This document shows positions 28,330 through 37,185 of a stretch of 64,000 bases of DNA, in pieces. Origin of the DNA: Aquincola tertiaricarbonis (GTDB taxonomy: Bacteria > Pseudomonadota > Gammaproteobacteria > Burkholderiales > Burkholderiaceae_C); contig NZ_JZUE01000023.1 in assembly GCF_000969605.1 (NCBI RefSeq), positions 31,852 through 95,851 on the forward strand, written 5' to 3'. The notes beneath the pieces are model-generated. The model ran no database searches. It was given only the letters and a program-made list of their open reading frames with translations, and was not told the origin of the DNA. Position 1 is the first letter of the stretch, and the number at the start of each line of letters is the position of its first letter. Made by a program: the position numbers and the translations under genes.

Positions 28330-30234
28330 ATGCTGACCCGCCATCTCCGCAAGCCGCCCGCCGCCGAACCCGTACGCGGCACCGCGCGCACCTGGCAGGA
28401 GGCTGAATCGATGCTGGCCTCCATGGTCAAGCACCCGCGCTTCGGGCTGGACCAGTGGCTGGCGCTGGGCAGCGCCCGGCTGCAGCTGGGTGACTACGAC
28501 GGCCTCGTGGAAGCCGCGCGCCAGGCCCAGGCCATCGAGCCCGACAACCTGCAGGCGGTGCATCTGCTCACCTCCGGCCTGATGAAGCAGTCGCGCTGGA
28601 AGGAAGCGCTGGCGCTGTTCGAGCAGCACGGCCAGGGCAAGGCCCGCGAGCACTACCAGTTCGTCAGCAACCATGCCACCACGCTGGCCGAGATGGGCCG
28701 CCATGCCGATGCGGTGCCCATCTACCTGGAAGCGATGGTGCTGTGCGTGCAGGACCCGGCCATCCACATGAAGCTGGGCCTGTCGCTCAAGGAAATGAAG
28801 ATGTTCGAGGAGGCCGCCGAGAGCTTCCTCACCGCCGTGACGCTGCAGCCCGACCGCTTCGCCGCGCAGGTGATGGTGATCCACCTGCGGCAGTTCGCCT
28901 GCGCCTGGGGACAGCTGGAGGCCGACATGGCCAGCATGCGCAGCGCGCTGGAAGCCATGGAGATCGACCCCGCCAGCACCCGCGGCGAAGGTGCCGCCTG
29001 GGCGTTGGCCGCGCTGGACATCCCGCCCGCGCTGATGCTCAAGGCCACCCGACAGGTGGCCGAGCGCTGCGCCCTGGGCGCCACGCCGCTGCCGCGCCGC
29101 CGCGTGGCCGCCGCCGGCAGCCGGCCGCTGCGCATCGGCTACGTGTCGGCCGACTTCCACAGCCATGCCACCTCGCTGCTGCTGGTGGAGGCGCTGGAGG
29201 CCCGCGACCGCTCGCGCTTCCATGTGACGCTGTATTCCCACGGCCGCAACGACGGCAGTGCCACCCAGCACCGGGTGCGCGCTGCCTGCGAGCGCTTCGT
29301 GGACATGCGCGAGATGACGCTGGCCGAGATGGCCCGCCGCATCCACCAGGACGAGATCGACGTGCTGGTGGACCTGAAGGGCCAGACCTACGAGAACCGC
29401 CTGGGCGTGTTCGCCTACCGGCCGGCGCCGATCCAGGTCTCCTTCCTCGGCTTTCCCGGCACCTCGGGCGCCAGCTACATCGACTATTTCATCGGCGACC
29501 GCCATGTGACGCCGCTGGAACATGCGCCGCACTATGCCGAGCACATCGCGCAGATGCCGGGCTGCTACCAGCCCAACGACAGCCAGCGCCCGCACCCGGC
29601 CCCGCACGAGCGGGTGCAGTGGGGCCTGCCGCGCGAAGGCATCGTGCTCGGCAACTTCAACCAGAGCTTCAAGCTGCTGCCCGAGACCTTCGACGCCTGG
29701 GTGCGCATCCTGCAGGCGGTGCCGGGCAGCATCCTGTGGCTGCTGGCGGACAACCAGCAGGCCATCCGCAACATCGAGCGGGAGGCCGCCGCCCGCGGGC
29801 TGGACCCGCAGCGCATCCGCTTCGCGCCGCGGGTGGGCATCGAGCACCACCTGGCGCGCCTGCCGGTGGTGGACTTCATGCTGGACAACTGGCCCTGCAG
29901 CGCGCACACCACCGCCAGCGATGCGCTGTGGATGGGCGTGCCGGTGCTCACGCTGATGGGCGAGGGCTTCGCCTCCCGCGTGGCCGGCAGCCTGCTGCAC
30001 AGCGTGGGCCTGCCCGAACTGGCCTGCACCAGCGTGCAGCAGTACGAGGACACCGCCGTCGCCCTGATGCGCGACCCGGCCCGGCTGCAGGCCATGCGCC
30101 GCCACTTGAGCGAAGGCCGCCAGGGCTTCGTGCTGTTCGACGGCGCCCGTTTCGCACGCGACCTGGAGTCGCTGTACGAACGCATGGCCGAGCGCGACCG
30201 CCAGGGCCTGCCGCCGGCCGCGCTGGCGGCCTGA
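28330..30234 (+). CDS. TPR and O-GlcNAc-transferase-like (SPINDLY type) glycosyltransferase
   Basis: 634 residues from the ATG at 28330. The first 250 residues are helical TPR-like repeats (ALGSARLQLGDYDGLVEAARQA, LALFEQHGQG, MKLGLSLKEMKMFEEAAESF). The C-terminal GT41 domain shows LRIGYVSADFHSHATSLLLVE, the DLKGQTYENRLGVFAYRPAPIQVSFLGFPGTSG stretch (in parts), and the donor-site motif SAHTTASDALWMGVPVLTL then FASRVAGSLLHSVGLPEL. Such enzymes attach a sugar to Ser/Thr of proteins. It sits divergent from the second flagellin, so flagellin is the most likely acceptor. That link is by position only. Confidence 0.85.
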   Translation: MLTRHLRKPPAAEPVRGTARTWQEAESMLASMVKHPRFGLDQWLALGSARLQLGDYDGLVEAARQAQAIEPDNLQAVHLLTSGLMKQSRWKEALALFEQHGQGKAREHYQFVSNHATTLAEMGRHADAVPIYLEAMVLCVQDPAIHMKLGLSLKEMKMFEEAAESFLTAVTLQPDRFAAQVMVIHLRQFACAWGQLEADMASMRSALEAMEIDPASTRGEGAAWALAALDIPPALMLKATRQVAERCALGATPLPRRRVAAAGSRPLRIGYVSADFHSHATSLLLVEALEARDRSRFHVTLYSHGRNDGSATQHRVRAACERFVDMREMTLAEMARRIHQDEIDVLVDLKGQTYENRLGVFAYRPAPIQVSFLGFPGTSGASYIDYFIGDRHVTPLEHAPHYAEHIAQMPGCYQPNDSQRPHPAPHERVQWGLPREGIVLGNFNQSFKLLPETFDAWVRILQAVPGSILWLLADNQQAIRNIEREAAARGLDPQRIRFAPRVGIEHHLARLPVVDFMLDNWPCSAHTTASDALWMGVPVLTLMGEGFASRVAGSLLHSVGLPELACTSVQQYEDTAVALMRDPARLQAMRRHLSEGRQGFVLFDGARFARDLESLYERMAERDRQGLPPAALAA

Positions 30235-30286
30235 GCGTCCCACGCGGTGCTGGCGTCGCAGGGACCTCACCTGCTACGCTTGCAAA

Positions 30287-30937
30287 ATGAACGAAACGGT
30301 ACATTCCGAGCGCCGGGCCACCCGCACCAACGACCCCGACCGCACGATGGCCGACATCATCGAGGTGGCCACGCACGAGTTCTCGGAGAAGGGGCTGGCG
30401 GGGGCGCGCATCGATGTGATCGCCGAGGCCATGCGCACCAGCAAGCGCATGATCTATTACTACTTCGGCAGCAAGGAAGGCCTGTACCTGGCCGTGCTGG
30501 AGGCGGCCTACAGCCGCATCCGCAGCATCGAGGCGGAGCTGCACCTGGAGGACATGGCGCCCGAGGCCGCGCTGCGCACGCTGGTGGCCTTCACCTTCGA
30601 CTACCAGGCCGCCAATCCCGACTTCATCCGCCTGGTGATGAACGAGAACATGCACCGCGGCGAGTACCTGGCGCAGAGCAAGACCATCCAGCGGCTGAAC
30701 GTGCCGGCCATCGACTCGGTGCGCGAGATCTACGAGCGCGGCGTGCGCGAGGGCGTCTTCCGCGCCGGCGTCGATCCGGTGTCGCTGCACATGGCCATCG
30801 CAGCGCCGTGCTTCTTCAACGTGGCCAACCGCCACACCTTCGGCCTGATCTTCAAGATCGACTTCGACGATCCCGCCGCCACCGCGACGCGGCGCGAATC
30901 CATCGTCGAGATGATCGTGCGCTTCGTGCGGCGTTGA
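30287..30937 (+). CDS. TetR/AcrR-family transcriptional regulator
   Basis: 216 residues. The N-terminal helix-turn-helix reads IIEVATHEFSEKGLAGARIDVIAEAMRTSKRMIYYYFGSKEGLYLAVLE across residues 20-70, a near-ideal TetR DNA-binding domain. The C-terminal ligand domain is of the type seen in regulators of catabolic genes (FTFDYQAANPDFIRLVMNENMHRGEYL). It lies 130 bases upstream of the TRAP/quinate operon on the same strand. The simplest reading is a local repressor relieved by a pathway compound such as quinate, shikimate or protocatechuate; the ligand is not known. Confidence 0.9.
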   Translation: MNETVHSERRATRTNDPDRTMADIIEVATHEFSEKGLAGARIDVIAEAMRTSKRMIYYYFGSKEGLYLAVLEAAYSRIRSIEAELHLEDMAPEAALRTLVAFTFDYQAANPDFIRLVMNENMHRGEYLAQSKTIQRLNVPAIDSVREIYERGVREGVFRAGVDPVSLHMAIAAPCFFNVANRHTFGLIFKIDFDDPAATATRRESIVEMIVRFVRR

Positions 30938-30992
30938 ACGCGCCGGCCGCTGCGGCCGGCCGCGCGTCTCGGGCACCGGGTAATCCCGGGTG

Positions 30993-31018
30993 TTTGAAAA
31001 CTAACTAGTTCGTACATT
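30993..31018 (+). promoter_or_regulatory. Candidate TetR operator/promoter of the TRAP-quinate operon
   Basis: An A+T-rich island in G+C-rich DNA contains the perfect 8-base palindrome AACTAGTT (31003-31010) inside the imperfect ACTAACTAGTTCGT. TTGAAA (30994-30999) and TACATT (31013-31018) flank it but are too closely spaced to be a standard promoter pair. Just upstream CCGGG-TAAT-CCCGG may end the tetR transcript. Confidence 0.45.
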
Positions 31019-31067
31019 CACGGCAGGCGTACGGCACTGCATCGGCGCCGCTGATGGAGACACCCGC

Positions 31068-31592
31068 ATGGACGCCTGGATCGACCGGTTCTGCCAACTC
31101 ATCGACGCCCTCATCGGCCTGGCCCTGGCGGTCATGGTGGTGCTGGTGTTCGGCAACGTGGTGCTGCGCTACGGCTTCAACTCCGGCATCACCGTGTCGG
31201 AGGAGCTGTCTCGCTGGCTCTTCGTGTGGATGACTTTCCTGGGCGCCATCGTCGCGCTCAAGGAGCACGGCCACCTGGGCACCGACATGGTGGTGGCCCG
31301 GCTGCCGCGGCTGGGCAAGCGCCTGTGCGCGGTGGTGGGCCTGGTGCTGATGCTGTTCGTCACCTGGCTGCTGTTCTCGGGCAGCCTGCAGCAGGCGCGC
31401 ATCAATGCCGACGTGACCGCGCCCACCAGCGGGCTCTCGATGGGCATCTTCTACGGGGCGGGCGTGGTGTTCGCGGTGTGCAGCGGCGTGCTGCTGCTGC
31501 GTGAGCTGGCGCGCAGCGCCAGCGGCCGGGCTGGCGACGACGAGCTGGTGATGGTGCAGGAATCCGAAGACACCGTGCGGGGTGTGAAATGA
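31068..31592 (+). CDS. dctQ: TRAP transporter small permease (DctQ type)
   Basis: 174 residues with four hydrophobic segments: LIDALIGLALAVMVVLVFGNVVLRY, the LFVWMTFLGAIVAL segment, LCAVVGLVLMLFVTWLLFSG and GIFYGAGVVFAVCSGVLLL. The FNSGITVSEELSRWLFVWMTFLGA region is the family signature. It is the small membrane subunit of a tripartite sodium-driven importer for organic acids. Its stop overlaps the start of the large permease (ATGA). First gene of the operon behind the candidate TetR operator. Confidence 0.93.
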   Translation: MDAWIDRFCQLIDALIGLALAVMVVLVFGNVVLRYGFNSGITVSEELSRWLFVWMTFLGAIVALKEHGHLGTDMVVARLPRLGKRLCAVVGLVLMLFVTWLLFSGSLQQARINADVTAPTSGLSMGIFYGAGVVFAVCSGVLLLRELARSASGRAGDDELVMVQESEDTVRGVK

Positions 31593-32869
31593 CGGTGTTC
31601 GTCTTCCTCGGCTCGCTGCTGGCCGCCATGGCCATCGGCATTCCCATCGCCTATTCGCTGCTGCTGTCCGGCGTGGCGCTGATGTGGCACCTGGACCTGT
31701 TCGATGCACAGATCCTGGCGCAGAACGTGATCAACGGCGCCGACAGCTTCCCGCTGCTGGCGGTGCCCTTCTTCATGCTGGCCGGCGAGATCATGAACGT
31801 GGGCGGCCTGTCGCGCCGCATCGTGACGCTGGCCCTCACGCTGGTGGGCCACCGCCGCGGCGGCCTGGGCTTCGTGGCCATCGTGGCGGCCTGCCTGATG
31901 GCGGCGCTGTCGGGCTCGGCGGTGGCCGACACCGCGGCGCTGGCCGCACTGCTGCTGCCGATGATGGTGCGCGCCGGCCACGACAAGGCCCGCGCCGGCG
32001 GCCTCATCGCCTCGGCCGGCATCATCGCGCCGGTGATCCCGCCGTCCATCGGCTTCGTCATCTTCGGCGTGGCGGCCAACGTGTCGATCAGCAAGCTGTT
32101 CCTGGCCGGCATCGTGCCGGGGCTGCTGATGGGCGTGGCCATCGCCATCACCTGGTGGTGGGTGGCCAAGCGCGAGGCGGTGGAGCCGCCGCCCAAGGCC
32201 ACGCGGGCCGAGAAGCTGAAGGCGCTGCGCGAGTCGGCCTGGGCGATGTTCCTGCCGGTCATCGTGCTGGTGGGCCTGAAGATGGGCGTGTTCACGCCCA
32301 CCGAGGCCGCGGTGGTCGCTGCCGTCTACGCGTTGGCCGTCAGCACGCTGGTGTACCGGGAGATGACCTTCCGCCAGACCTGCGAGGTGTTCGTGTCCGC
32401 CGCCAAGACCACCGCGGTGATCATGTTCCTGGTGGCCGCGGCCATGGTCTCGGCCTGGCTCATCACCGTGGCCGACATCCCCAGCAAGATGATCGGCCTG
32501 CTCGAGCCCTTCATGGACAACCCGACGGTGCTGCTGCTGATGATCATGCTGCTGGTCATCGCAGTGGGCACCGCGATGGACATGACCCCCACCATCCTGA
32601 TCATGACCCCGGTGCTGATGCCGGTGGTCAAGGCCGCGGGCATCGACCCGGTGTACTTCGGCGTGCTGTTCATCATGAACAACGCCATCGGCCTCATCAC
32701 CCCGCCGGTGGGCACGGTGCTCAACGTGGTGGCCGGCGTGGGCAAGATGAAGATGGACGAGGTCACGCGCGGCGTGCTGCCGTTTATGACGGCGCAGTTC
32801 GCGGTGATGTTCCTGCTGGTGTTCTTCCCTTCCATCGTCACCGTGCCTGCGCGGTGGTTCGCAGGCTGA
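31589..32869 (+). CDS. dctM: TRAP transporter large permease (DctM type)
   Basis: 426 residues, the normal length, with about a dozen membrane segments. DctM signatures include GIPIAYSLLLSGVALMW, NVGGLSRRIVTLALTLVGH, ALSGSAVADTAALAALLLP, IPPSIGFVIFGVAANVSISKLFLAG and the C-terminal NNAIGLITPPVGTVLNVV. It forms the sodium-coupled transport path with DctQ. It starts within the end of dctQ, and the solute-binding protein follows after 45 bases. Confidence 0.96.
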   Translation: MTVFVFLGSLLAAMAIGIPIAYSLLLSGVALMWHLDLFDAQILAQNVINGADSFPLLAVPFFMLAGEIMNVGGLSRRIVTLALTLVGHRRGGLGFVAIVAACLMAALSGSAVADTAALAALLLPMMVRAGHDKARAGGLIASAGIIAPVIPPSIGFVIFGVAANVSISKLFLAGIVPGLLMGVAIAITWWWVAKREAVEPPPKATRAEKLKALRESAWAMFLPVIVLVGLKMGVFTPTEAAVVAAVYALAVSTLVYREMTFRQTCEVFVSAAKTTAVIMFLVAAAMVSAWLITVADIPSKMIGLLEPFMDNPTVLLLMIMLLVIAVGTAMDMTPTILIMTPVLMPVVKAAGIDPVYFGVLFIMNNAIGLITPPVGTVLNVVAGVGKMKMDEVTRGVLPFMTAQFAVMFLLVFFPSIVTVPARWFAG

Positions 32870-32914
32870 GCCGCGCGCCCCGCCGTTTTCCGTCCGACCC
32901 AAGGAGACAAGACC

Positions 32915-33922
32915 ATGAAGACCTTCGCCCGCTCGATCTGCATCGGCCTGGCCGCGCTGCTGCCGCTGGGCGCCGCCCTGGCGCAGGACATCAAGGAGCG
33001 CACCGTCAAGTTCGCGTTCCAGAACCAGACCGGCCATCCGCAGGCGCAGGGCGCCGCCAAGTTCGCCGAGCTGGTGGCGGCCAAGTCGAACAAGAAGATC
33101 ACGGTCAAGCTGTTCCCGGGCGGCACGCTGGGCGGCGACCTGCAGACCGTCTCGGCGCTGCAGGGCGGCACGGTGGAGATGACGGTGCTCAACGCCGGCA
33201 TCCTGACCGCGCAGGTGAAGGACTTCGCGGTGTTCGACTTCCCCTTCCTGTTCAACAACGCCCAGGAAGCCGACGCCGTGACCGACGGCGAGTTCGGCAA
33301 GGGCCTGCTGGCCAAGCTGGCCGAGAAGAACATCATCGGCCTGGGCTACTGGGACCTGGGCTTCCGCAACGTCACCAACAGCAAGCGGCCGATCGCCCGG
33401 CTGGAAGACTTCGCCGGCCTGAAGCTGCGCGTGATCCAGAGCCCGATCTACATCGACCTGTTCAACACGCTGGGCGCGAATGCCACGCCGATGCCCTTCC
33501 CGGAGCTGTACCCGGCGCTGGAACAGAAGGCGGTGGACGGCCAGGAGAACCCGAACACGGTGATCCTGAGCAGCAAGTTCAACGAGGTGCAGAAGTACCT
33601 CTCGGCCACGCGCCACATCTACAACCCGCAGGCGCTGATCGTCAGCAGGAAGCTGTGGGACAGCCTGTCGGCCGACGAGAAGAAGCTGTTCACCGAGGCC
33701 GCGGCCGAGGCCACCACCTTCCAGCGCCAGGCTTCGCGCAGCGCCGCCGACACCGCGCTGGCCGAGCTGAAGAAGTCCGGCATGCAGGTCAACGAGATCG
33801 CGCCGGCCGAGCTGCAGCGCATCCGCGAGAAGGTGCAGCCGGTGATCGACAAGCAGACCGCCAACGTTGGTGAGGCCACCGTCAAGGCGCTGTACGCCGA
33901 GATCGCCAAGGTGCGCAAGTAA
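32915..33922 (+). CDS. dctP: TRAP transporter solute-binding protein (DctP type)
   Basis: 335 residues with a signal peptide (ICIGLAALLPLGAALA, cut before QD) and a CCAAGGAGACAAGACC ribosome region. The fold marks are FPGGTLGGDLQTVSALQGGTVEMTV, ENIIGLGYWDLGFRNVTNSKRPI with the substrate-binding arginine region GLKLRVIQSPIYIDLFNTLGA, and VDGQENP. It captures an organic acid in the periplasm for the DctQM channel. Linked enzymes suggest the solute is quinate or shikimate, which is inference from the operon. Confidence 0.95.
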   Translation: MKTFARSICIGLAALLPLGAALAQDIKERTVKFAFQNQTGHPQAQGAAKFAELVAAKSNKKITVKLFPGGTLGGDLQTVSALQGGTVEMTVLNAGILTAQVKDFAVFDFPFLFNNAQEADAVTDGEFGKGLLAKLAEKNIIGLGYWDLGFRNVTNSKRPIARLEDFAGLKLRVIQSPIYIDLFNTLGANATPMPFPELYPALEQKAVDGQENPNTVILSSKFNEVQKYLSATRHIYNPQALIVSRKLWDSLSADEKKLFTEAAAEATTFQRQASRSAADTALAELKKSGMQVNEIAPAELQRIREKVQPVIDKQTANVGEATVKALYAEIAKVRK

Positions 33923-33956
33923 CCCGTATAGACAAGCTGCCAGCCTGCCGCCCGCC

Positions 33957-34835
33957 ATGAGTTCCGTCGACATTCCCCGCAAGGCCCTGGTGGGCCTGAT
34001 CGGCGCGGGCATCCAGCGCTCGCTCACGCCCGCCATGCATGAGCAGGAGGCGCAGTGCCAGGGCCTGCGGCTGCACTACCAGCTGATCGACCTGGACCGC
34101 GCCGGCGTGGGCGCCGAGGCGCTGCCCACGCTGATCGAGGCCGCCCGCATCATGGGCTTCGACGGGCTGAACATCACCTACCCATGCAAGCAGGCGGTGA
34201 TCCCGCTGCTGGACGAACTCTCCGACGAGGCGCGCACCATGGGGGCGGTGAACACCGTGGTGTGCCGCGGCGGGCGGCTGGTGGGCCACAACACCGATGG
34301 CTCCGGCTGGGTGGAGGCCTTCCGCCGCCGCCTGCCGGGCGCGGACCTGTCGCGCGTGCTGCTGCTGGGCGCGGGCGGGGCGGGCGCCGCCATCGCCCAT
34401 GCGGCCCTGCGCATGGGCGTGCAGCACCTGGTGGTCAACGACCGGGAGCCGCAGCGGGCCGAGGCGCTGGTGCAGGCGCTGCAGCAGGCGCATGGCGCCG
34501 GCCGCGCCAGCGCGCAGGCCGAGGTGGCCGCGGCCATCCAGGGCGCGACGGGCCTGATCCACGCCACCCCCACCGGCATGGACAAGCTGCCCGGCCTGCC
34601 GCTGCCCGAGGACCTGCTGCACCCCGGCCTGTGGGTGGCCGACGTGGTGTATTTCCCGCTGGACACCGCGCTGCTGAAGGCCGCGCGGGCCCGCGGCTGC
34701 GCCACCGTGGACGGCGGTGGCATGGCGGTGGGCCAGGCGCTGGGTGCCTTCCGGCTGTTCACCGGGCTGGAGCCCGATGCGCAGCGGGTGGATGCCCATT
34801 TCCGCCACCTGCTGGCGCAGCGCGCCGACGCCTGA
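33957..34835 (+). CDS. Quinate/shikimate dehydrogenase (AroE family, catabolic type)
   Basis: 292 residues from the ATG at 33957. Substrate-binding marks are IQRSLTPAMHEQEA and the catalytic lysine in NITYPCKQAVIP; the nucleotide loop is LLLGAGGAGAAIAHA. At the end of the second strand of the nucleotide domain the sequence is VVNDREP with Asp162 where biosynthetic NADP enzymes have the NRT arginine. That acidic residue favours NAD, as in catabolic quinate/shikimate dehydrogenases. It oxidises quinate to 3-dehydroquinate or shikimate to 3-dehydroshikimate. Its place after a TRAP importer and before the dehydratase genes supports breakdown rather than aromatic amino acid synthesis. Confidence 0.87.
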   Translation: MSSVDIPRKALVGLIGAGIQRSLTPAMHEQEAQCQGLRLHYQLIDLDRAGVGAEALPTLIEAARIMGFDGLNITYPCKQAVIPLLDELSDEARTMGAVNTVVCRGGRLVGHNTDGSGWVEAFRRRLPGADLSRVLLLGAGGAGAAIAHAALRMGVQHLVVNDREPQRAEALVQALQQAHGAGRASAQAEVAAAIQGATGLIHATPTGMDKLPGLPLPEDLLHPGLWVADVVYFPLDTALLKAARARGCATVDGGGMAVGQALGAFRLFTGLEPDAQRVDAHFRHLLAQRADA

Positions 34836-34849
34836 AGGAGCATGCCGAG

Positions 34850-35713
34850 ATGACCGTGATGGCCGAGAGAGAAGTGCAGGCCGATGCCAGCAACCCGCTG
34901 GGGCTGGAGGGCATCGAGTTCGTGGAGTACGCCACCAGCCGGCCGCAGGCGCTGGGCCATGTGCTGGAGCAGATGGGCTTCCAGCCGGTGGCGCGCCACC
35001 GCTCGCGCGAGGTGCTGCTGTACCGCCAGGGCGGCATGAACATCGTGGTGAATGCGCATGGCGGCAAGGCAGGCGAGCTGCCGCCCGAGGCGCCGCAGAT
35101 CAGCGCCATCGCGCTGCGGGTGCGCGATGCGGCCGCGGCGCGCCGCCGCGTGATCGAGCGCGGCGCCTGGGAGGTGCCGGTGCAGGTGGAGCCGATGGAG
35201 CTGAACATCCCGGCCATCCACGGCGTGGGCAGCAGCCGGCTGTACTTCGTCGACCGCCACCGCGAGTTCTCCATCTACGACGTCGACTTCATTCCCATCC
35301 CCGGCGTGGACCGGCAGCCGCAGGCGCTGGCCGGGCTGCAGTGGTTTGGCGTGGTGCAGTACATCGGCCGCGACCGGCTGGACGACTGGTGCGCCTTCTA
35401 CAGCGCGCTGTTCGGCTTCACGCTGCTGGCCGACGACCAGCGCTTCGGCATCCTGCCCAGCGGCCGGGTGCTGGCCAGTCCTTGCGGCACGTTCTACCTG
35501 CAGCTGGTGGAGCCGGAGGCTGGCGCGGCCGATGGCGACGAGGCGCTGCAGCGCGTGGCCTTCGGGGCGCCCGACGTGCTGGCCGCGGTGGCGGCGCTGC
35601 GCGGGCGCGGCGTCGGTTTCGTCGAGACGCCCAGCCTGCACACCGGCCAGCGCGGCGCGCTGACGCAGACCTGGTTCGACGGCAGCACGATGTTCGAGCT
35701 GGTGCATCGATGA
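34850..35713 (+). CDS. 4-hydroxyphenylpyruvate-dioxygenase-like (VOC) protein, probably not an active dioxygenase
   Basis: 287 residues from the ATG at 34850 behind GAAGGAG. Two glyoxalase/VOC-fold halves follow the HPPD pattern ([30 protein letters not shown]; second half from [29 protein letters not shown], read in parts). Aligned by eye to Pseudomonas HPPD, the first iron ligand (His in IDHLTH) falls on Gly in WFGVV. The second (His in IQHVAF) falls on Arg in LQRVAF. The third, Glu in MFELVHR, is kept. Loss of two of three ligands argues against dioxygenase chemistry. In pseudomonad QuiC1 such a domain is fused to dehydroshikimate dehydratase; here it is a separate gene overlapping it by four bases. 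Confidence 0.8.
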   Translation: MTVMAEREVQADASNPLGLEGIEFVEYATSRPQALGHVLEQMGFQPVARHRSREVLLYRQGGMNIVVNAHGGKAGELPPEAPQISAIALRVRDAAAARRRVIERGAWEVPVQVEPMELNIPAIHGVGSSRLYFVDRHREFSIYDVDFIPIPGVDRQPQALAGLQWFGVVQYIGRDRLDDWCAFYSALFGFTLLADDQRFGILPSGRVLASPCGTFYLQLVEPEAGAADGDEALQRVAFGAPDVLAAVAALRGRGVGFVETPSLHTGQRGALTQTWFDGSTMFELVHR

Positions 35714-36615
35714 GCGCCGCCGCCGTGAACATCGCCGACTTCGGCATGGACACCATCACCATGGCCGGCCCGCTGGAGGCCAAGCTGGCGGCCATGAAGG
35801 CGGCCGGCTTCGGCCAGGTGATGCTGATGGCGCGCGACCTCGTCGGCCATCCCGAGGGCGTCGACGCTGCGGTGCGGGCCGTCAAGGCCAGCGGCCTGCG
35901 GGTCACCGGCTTCCAGGTGCTGCGGGATTTCGAAGGCCTCTCGGGCCACCTGCACGAGTACAAGGTGGACATCGCCAAGAGCATGCTGGCGATGTGCGCC
36001 GCGCTCGGCTGCCGGGTGCTGCTGGCCTGCTCCAGCACCAGCCAGCATGCCAGCGCCGATCCCGACGTGATCGCCCGCGACCTGCGCAAGCTGGCGCTGC
36101 TGGCGCTGCCGCACCGCATCAACGTGGCCTACGAAGGGCTGAGCTGGGGCCGCCACATCAACGAGTTCACCCAGGCCTGGGACGTGGTGCGCCGGGCCGA
36201 CCTGCCCAACCTGGGCATCGGCATCGATTCGTACCACATCTTCGCCACGCAGACGCCGCTGGACGGCCTGGCCGCGGTGGATGCCCGGAAGATCTTCCTG
36301 GTGCAGCTGTCCGACTTCATGTGGAACGAGGTGCGCACGCCCGAGGAACGCATGGCCACCGCCCGGACCTTCCGCGTGTTTCCCGGCGAGGGCGTGCACA
36401 ACGAGCGGCTGGTGGGCCTGGTGCGCCAGCTCGACCGTATGGGCTACCGCGGCGACTACAGCTTCGAGGTGTTCAACGACGACTACCAGCAGCTGCCGCT
36501 GCCGGTGGTGGCCGAGCGCGCCCGCCGGGCGGCGGTGTGGCTGGGCGAGGACATACTGCGCCGCTCGACTCCGCTGCCCAACCGCATGCAGCTCAAGCCC
36601 CGCACCGCACCATGA
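35710..36615 (+). CDS. quiC: 3-dehydroshikimate dehydratase (sugar-phosphate-isomerase-like TIM barrel)
   Basis: 301 residues. Begins [20 protein letters not shown] and shows [28 protein letters not shown] like the N-terminal half of QuiC1. All four metal ligands expected for this family are present by eye: Glu142 in AYEGLSW, Asp173 in GIDSYH, Gln199 in LVQLSD and Glu253 in SFEVFND. It should turn 3-dehydroshikimate into protocatechuate. It lacks the C-terminal HPPD-like domain of QuiC1, which is instead encoded just upstream with an ATGA overlap. Its own stop overlaps the start of the dehydroquinate dehydratase gene. Confidence 0.88.
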   Translation: MSAAAVNIADFGMDTITMAGPLEAKLAAMKAAGFGQVMLMARDLVGHPEGVDAAVRAVKASGLRVTGFQVLRDFEGLSGHLHEYKVDIAKSMLAMCAALGCRVLLACSSTSQHASADPDVIARDLRKLALLALPHRINVAYEGLSWGRHINEFTQAWDVVRRADLPNLGIGIDSYHIFATQTPLDGLAAVDARKIFLVQLSDFMWNEVRTPEERMATARTFRVFPGEGVHNERLVGLVRQLDRMGYRGDYSFEVFNDDYQQLPLPVVAERARRAAVWLGEDILRRSTPLPNRMQLKPRTAP

Positions 36616-37079
36616 AGATCCTGCTCATCAACGGCCCCAACCTGAACCTGCTCGGCACCCGCGAGCCGCAGATCTACGGCGCCACCACGCTGGCCGACGT
36701 GGAAGCCGCCGCCAAAGCACAGGCGCAGGCCGCCGGCGCCGAGCTGGCCGCTTTCCAGAGCAACCACGAAGGCGCGATCGTCGATGCCATCCATGCCGCG
36801 CGCACCGACGGCACCGGCTACATCGTCATCAACCCCGGCGCCTTCACCCACACCAGCGTGGCCATCCGCGATGCGCTGTCCGGCGTGGCCATCCCGTTCA
36901 TCGAGGTGCACATCAGCAACGTGCACAAGCGCGAGCCGTTCCGCCACCACTCCTATCTGTCGGACGTGGCGGTAGGCACCATCGTGGGGCTGGGCACGAT
37001 GGGCTATTCGCTGGCCTTGCAGTACGCGCTCGCGGCCCTGGCCACGGCCGGCGGCGGAAAGTTCCCTGCGGCCCCCTGA
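36612..37079 (+). CDS. aroQ: Type II 3-dehydroquinate dehydratase
   Basis: 155 residues. The type II signature [18 protein letters not shown] holds the catalytic tyrosine (about 24). [16 protein letters not shown], the [18 protein letters not shown] histidine region and the [15 protein letters not shown] segment follow. It interconverts 3-dehydroquinate and 3-dehydroshikimate. As last gene of the TRAP-quinate operon (ATGA overlap with the dehydratase) it most likely serves quinate breakdown (the QuiB role), though a housekeeping shikimate-pathway role cannot be excluded. Confidence 0.95.
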   Translation: MKILLINGPNLNLLGTREPQIYGATTLADVEAAAKAQAQAAGAELAAFQSNHEGAIVDAIHAARTDGTGYIVINPGAFTHTSVAIRDALSGVAIPFIEVHISNVHKREPFRHHSYLSDVAVGTIVGLGTMGYSLALQYALAALATAGGGKFPAAP

Positions 37080-37185
37080 TGCGGGGTGCGGGGTGCATCC
37101 AGGCGGGGTGGTTGCTGCGTATGCAGCTGCGCGCAGGCCGCAATCCGGCGGTCTCGCGCACTACAACCCGCCAGGAGTCCACCCC

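Noticed and set aside
30994..31018. TTGAAA and TACATT as a standard sigma-70 promoter pair
   Set aside because: Spacing is only 13 bases. Kept only as part of a candidate operator region.
31451..34036. 861-codon minus-strand frame opposite the TRAP genes
   Set aside because: His/Gln/Asp-rich nonsense opposite three well-recognised transporter genes.
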